From positions 1 through 7,834 of the forward strand of contig JAEWQS010000017.1 in assembly GCA_023399095.1 (NCBI GenBank): a DNA stretch of 7,834 nt. Direction: 5' to 3'. The translations under genes and the position numbers were made by a program. This document shows positions 5,019 to 7,834 of this stretch, piece by piece. The first letter of the stretch is position 1. Each line of letters starts with the position of its first letter. Below the pieces are notes generated by a model that made no database searches, was not told the DNA's origin, and saw only the letters and a program-made list of their open reading frames with translations. The DNA is from Bacillota bacterium. GTDB taxonomy: Bacteria; Bacillota; Clostridia; Christensenellales; SZUA-584.

Positions 5019-5331
5019 GCATTTTCTTATAAATTTAATGCGTACTTTCTGCTCTTTTATCGGTGCAAGAAGAGTGACATTGCTGCCCGATTGGAAACAC
5101 ATCGTCATTTGACTTTCTTGGCTATTTTATTATGCTGTACGATGCGGATGACGCAGCCAGAAAATCGGATATATTTTTCTTTCCGGCGCGTGTTAACGAT
5201 ATGTACAGCTATTTGGAAAATGCTGCACATGATGTCCAGTCGTTTCTCTGCTTTGTTATCTAAAAAGGATATCGTCATAAATAAATACGCGTAGAACCAT
5301 GGCTTAGCAGGCAAGCCGATAACTCAATAAA

Positions 5332-7834
5332 TCACTTTCTCTTCTTTTGCATCACAAATATTGCTATAGCAATACCAACTACCAAAACGCCCGCCGCTAT
5401 CCATAAAAACACGGAAAAGGAGTTAGCCCCGTTTTCTGTTATACCCTGTTGCCAAACTCCATCTGTCAACGCAATGCCGTAATTACCTAAGGGGATGTTT
5501 TCGGCATCCAGCGCAACAATCACAAGCTCTCCGTCCTCGTTCAAATCATCTTGACTAATTGGCAGATCAAGCGTGCTTTGTGTCGTATCGATTTGTATGA
5601 TCTTTCCGGACGCGAGCTTAATGGACGCTGTACCTTCGGGCAAATCGCCTATGTTGATAGTCACAATGAGTTTGTCTGTTGACTCACCTGCTTGTATGAA
5701 AGCAGGCTTCAGTAATGCGGGTGATCCAGACGGCGAGGGAACTGCGTTTGTAGCCGTTGGGCTGGGCGTAACTGTGGAGGATGGCGCTGCCGACGGCGTC
5801 GGCGATTCTTCGGATGTTGCCGAGATATCCTCGGGTGATGTGGCTTTACTGACGTTTATCTCGACTGTTGCCGTTGTGGCGAGATAATAATCGTCTTCCG
5901 CTTTGGTCACTGTCAGCTCAGCTTTGCCCGGTCTGAGTATGGTCACTGTTCCGTCTGTATCGACACTGACAGCTCTTCCTGAAGTGACCGCATAGCTCAC
6001 GATACCTGACCCGCTGCCGCCATTGACAATCAAGCCAAAGGGCGCGCTGCCGGAATTGATTCTGCTCGGAACACCGGTTACGACCAGCGCACTCTGAGTC
6101 CCTTTGCCCACGCTGATCTGTATCGTCTTTTCTTGGCTTAAATAGTCGCTGTCACCGGCTTTAACGGCGGTGATAACGGCTTCACCAGGCCGAAGAACCG
6201 TCACGGCACCCGTTGTGCTCACAGCAACGGCATTGCCCGAAGCAACCTGATAGCTGAACGCCCCGCTGCCGTTGCCGCCGCTGCCAATAATCTGGAACGG
6301 CGTGTCACCATAGACGATAGTTTCGAGTAGCGCAAAAGATAGAACGCCTGTCTGCTCTGCTTTGTTTACCGTCAGTGAGACAGTGCGGGATACCGGCAGA
6401 TAGTTGTCGTCTCCCGGATTGGTGACCTTGATAGCGGCAGTTCCTCCATGATTTATCGTCACCTTGCCCAAAGCATCCACAATGACAGCGTTGCCAGAAA
6501 TGACGGCATAACTTAGCGAGCCGGTTCCGCTGCCGCCGCTGACTCTAAGCTCAAAGGACTTATCGCCGAGCGTGAGTGTATCCGGGATGCCGCTCACACT
6601 CAGCGGCGCTTGTGCCGCTTTACGCACAGCAATTGCCACGGGTTGTTTTATCACCAGATAGTTGTCCGTATCGCTGGGTGTGAACACCACACTGTATCCG
6701 CTGTTGATAACGGTGGGAATCGTATCCGCGCTTTCCCATGCGAAGCTGCCGGCGCCGCTGCCGCCCGTCAGCGCCGAGTCCGACAGGGGCTGTCCGTAGG
6801 TGAGCGAAGACGCGGTTGGAAACACCACTAGGGGTATCGCTTTATCCACTATGATCGTCACATCAGCAGATACGGGGAGATAATTATCGTCGCCCGCCTT
6901 GGTGACGGTGATTTGTACCGACCCTGCCTTGTGCACCGTCACGGTGCCGCTGGTGCTTACAGACACGGCATCGCCCGATGCGACCGAGTAGCTAAAGGTA
7001 CCGATACCGCTGCCGCCGCATCCCGATAAATCAAAGGGCAAGTCGCCATAAGTCACTGCACTTGGCATTCCCACGTTTAGCGTTGCTTGCTGAGCCTTTT
7101 GTACGGTGATGGCGACGATCTCAGAAACGGTTAAATAATTATCCATATCATCCGGTGTGAACACCACACGATAACCACTGTTGACGACGGTGGGGATTGT
7201 GGTTGGGTTTTCCCATTCAAAACTGCCGTCTCCACTGCCGCCTGTCAACTCAGAAGCCGAAAGGGGCTGTTCATATGTGATTTCGTCAGCCGTTGGAAAT
7301 GTGACCACCGGCGTGGCTTTGTTGACGGTAATGCTCACGTTTTTGGTTAGAACAAAACCGGTATAGTCATAGTTGTCGGTATCGTTGGGCGTGAATATGA
7401 CGTTATAGCCGGTGTTTATAACCGGCGGCACGGTAATTGAATTCTCCCAAGCAAAGGTTCCGTCTCCGCTGCCACCCGTCAGTGTTGAATCGGACAGATC
7501 TTGTTCATATGTAATGGTACTCGCAGATGGGAACACCACCGCCGGGGGGATCGCCTTATTCACCGTAATCGTGACATCAGTAGACACAGGCAGGTAATTG
7601 GCATCGCCCGCCTTGGTTATGGTGATTGTTGATTGTCCGGTCTTTTCCACCGTCACGACGCCGCTTATATTCACGGACACGGCATCGCCCGAAGTGACGG
7701 AATAACTAAGGCCGGTTCCTGTGCCGCTGCCACCGTTGACTGACAGCATAAAGGATGCATCCCCATAGGTAACTGTATCGGGAATGCCGCTTATGCTGAG
7801 CGATGCCTGTTCGATTTTCGCAACCAAATAACCC
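5332..7834 (-). CDS. surface protein with Ig-like repeats and C-terminal membrane anchor (N-terminus outside window)
   Basis: The frame is open to the window edge (833 residues visible), and the protein begins mid-repeat, so the start is off-window. Eight Ig-like repeats of two kinds are followed by a Pro/Ser/Thr linker (about residues 663-709, counted from the codon at 7827) rich in SPSP and TPSPT. A compact acidic domain follows (710-805). One hydrophobic helix, VFLWIAAGVLVVGIAIAIFV (806-825), ends in MQKKRK, giving a cell-exterior orientation with the basic tail inside. No LPXTG sorting motif is present. The repeats resemble MBG/Ig-like modules of extracellular bacterial proteins. Role (adhesion, stalk or display of an N-terminal domain) is not determinable. 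No clear terminator follows the stop; a 5-bp hairpin at about 5301-5317 lacks a U-tract. Probably host chromosome or a neighbouring element. Confidence 0.88.
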   Translation of the reverse strand, partial: GYLVAKIEQASLSISGIPDTVTYGDASFMLSVNGGSGTGTGLSYSVTSGDAVSVNISGVVTVEKTGQSTITITKAGDANYLPVSTDVTITVNKAIPPAVVFPSASTITYEQDLSDSTLTGGSGDGTFAWENSITVPPVINTGYNVIFTPNDTDNYDYTGFVLTKNVSITVNKATPVVTFPTADEITYEQPLSASELTGGSGDGSFEWENPTTIPTVVNSGYRVVFTPDDMDNYLTVSEIVAITVQKAQQATLNVGMPSAVTYGDLPFDLSGCGGSGIGTFSYSVASGDAVSVSTSGTVTVHKAGSVQITVTKAGDDNYLPVSADVTIIVDKAIPLVVFPTASSLTYGQPLSDSALTGGSGAGSFAWESADTIPTVINSGYSVVFTPSDTDNYLVIKQPVAIAVRKAAQAPLSVSGIPDTLTLGDKSFELRVSGGSGTGSLSYAVISGNAVIVDALGKVTINHGGTAAIKVTNPGDDNYLPVSRTVSLTVNKAEQTGVLSFALLETIVYGDTPFQIIGSGGNGSGAFSYQVASGNAVAVSTTGAVTVLRPGEAVITAVKAGDSDYLSQEKTIQISVGKGTQSALVVTGVPSRINSGSAPFGLIVNGGSGSGIVSYAVTSGRAVSVDTDGTVTILRPGKAELTVTKAEDDYYLATTATVEINVSKATSPEDISATSEESPTPSAAPSSTVTPSPTATNAVPSPSGSPALLKPAFIQAGESTDKLIVTINIGDLPEGTASIKLASGKIIQIDTTQSTLDLPISQDDLNEDGELVIVALDAENIPLGNYGIALTDGVWQQGITENGANSFSVFLWIAAGVLVVGIAIAIFVMQKKRK
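5842..7834 (-). repeat. eight tandem Ig-like coding repeats of two types
   Basis: Type A (about 85-92 aa, core TYGD...GGSG.G..SY.V.SG.AVSV, ending KAGD.NYLP) occurs at 7552-7834, 6838-7092, 6358-6615, 6100-6357 and 5842-6099. Type B (74-79 aa, core LTGGSG.G.F.WE, then GY.V.FTP.D.DNY) occurs at 7315-7551, 7093-7314 and 6616-6837. The order from the N-terminal side is A B B A B A A A. Most modules end in a K-A dipeptide that forms a regular boundary. The two C-terminal A modules are the most diverged. Confidence 0.85.

Larger units (their letters stand above)
3282..5280. repeat. dispersed ATGACGATG motif family
   Basis: Copies of AATGACGATG occur at 3282-3291 (+), 3322-3330 (-, 9 of 10 bases), 4386-4395 (-), 4512-4521 (+) and 5100-5109 (-). 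Related pieces are ACGATGCGG at 5139-5147 and TTATGACGAT at 5271-5280 (-). Several continue as YGGTTT or similar. They flank the ATPase gene on both sides and lie outside coding sequence, except 3322-3330, which spans its last codons. A 9-mer this specific is not expected five times in 7.8 kb. Likely roles are replication iterons or operators of the ATPase or recombinase. Confidence 0.6.

Noticed and set aside
5105..5314. 69-codon - strand ORF between the surface gene and the integrative element
   Set aside because: It needs a TTG start with no ribosome binding site, crosses ATGACGATG-like motifs, and shows no family pattern.
7181..7597. pair of similar + strand ORFs, 7181-7366 and 7412-7597
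   Set aside because: Their similarity only reflects the antisense of neighbouring type B repeats in the surface protein gene.
5842..7834. CRISPR-like periodicity from the regular repeats
   Set aside because: The period is about 220-280 bp, the units are in frame and diverged like protein domains, and there are no short identical repeats with spacers.

Overview
The window reads as a stack of mobile DNA from a low-to-mid GC Firmicute, most likely a gut or anaerobic clostridial relative. The evidence is strong AGGAG-type ribosome binding sites, a large serine recombinase with a DUF4368-type tail, a MobC protein, a TnpW-like small protein, and a membrane-anchored surface protein built from Ig-like repeats. 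The species cannot be fixed from the sequence.

Left edge (1-761, + strand). The last 31 codons of an IS3-family (IS150-like) transposase are followed by a plausible IS right end finishing at about 125. The reading frame beyond it has no start of its own. It encodes what looks like the C-terminal part of a TnsD/TniQ-type target-selection protein, so the IS appears to have cut that gene. After its stop lie four directly oriented copies of an 18-bp motif close to GGCAAGTTTATGGTTCCA, ending in a candidate ACA terminus at 761. Gene and repeats together suggest the end of a Tn7-like transposon.

Centre (about 762-5018, - strand). This is a compact integrative element that appears mobilisable. Read in its own direction it holds a decayed, frameshifted small gene with a good promoter, a terminator/attenuator-like leader, a RecA-fold AAA ATPase (RepA-like), a candidate oriT region, MobC, a TnpW-like small protein, a large inverted repeat and a 561-aa large serine recombinase. 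No relaxase gene is present between or beside these genes. A 9-10 bp motif, ATGACGATG, recurs on both strands around the ATPase gene and is a candidate iteron or operator family. The candidate Tn7-like terminus lies only 18 bp beyond the recombinase stop codon.

Right edge (5332-7834, - strand). This is the C-terminal 831 or more residues of a surface protein: eight visible Ig-like repeats of two types, a Pro/Ser/Thr linker, a small C-terminal domain, one transmembrane helix and a KKRK tail. Its N-terminus is outside the window.

Working model (inference): the recombinase excises and inserts the element, MobC and the intergenic oriT-like DNA allow mobilisation by a relaxase supplied from elsewhere, and the ATPase supports replication or maintenance through the ATGACGATG repeats. 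A Tn7-like element and then an IS have been added at its recombinase end.
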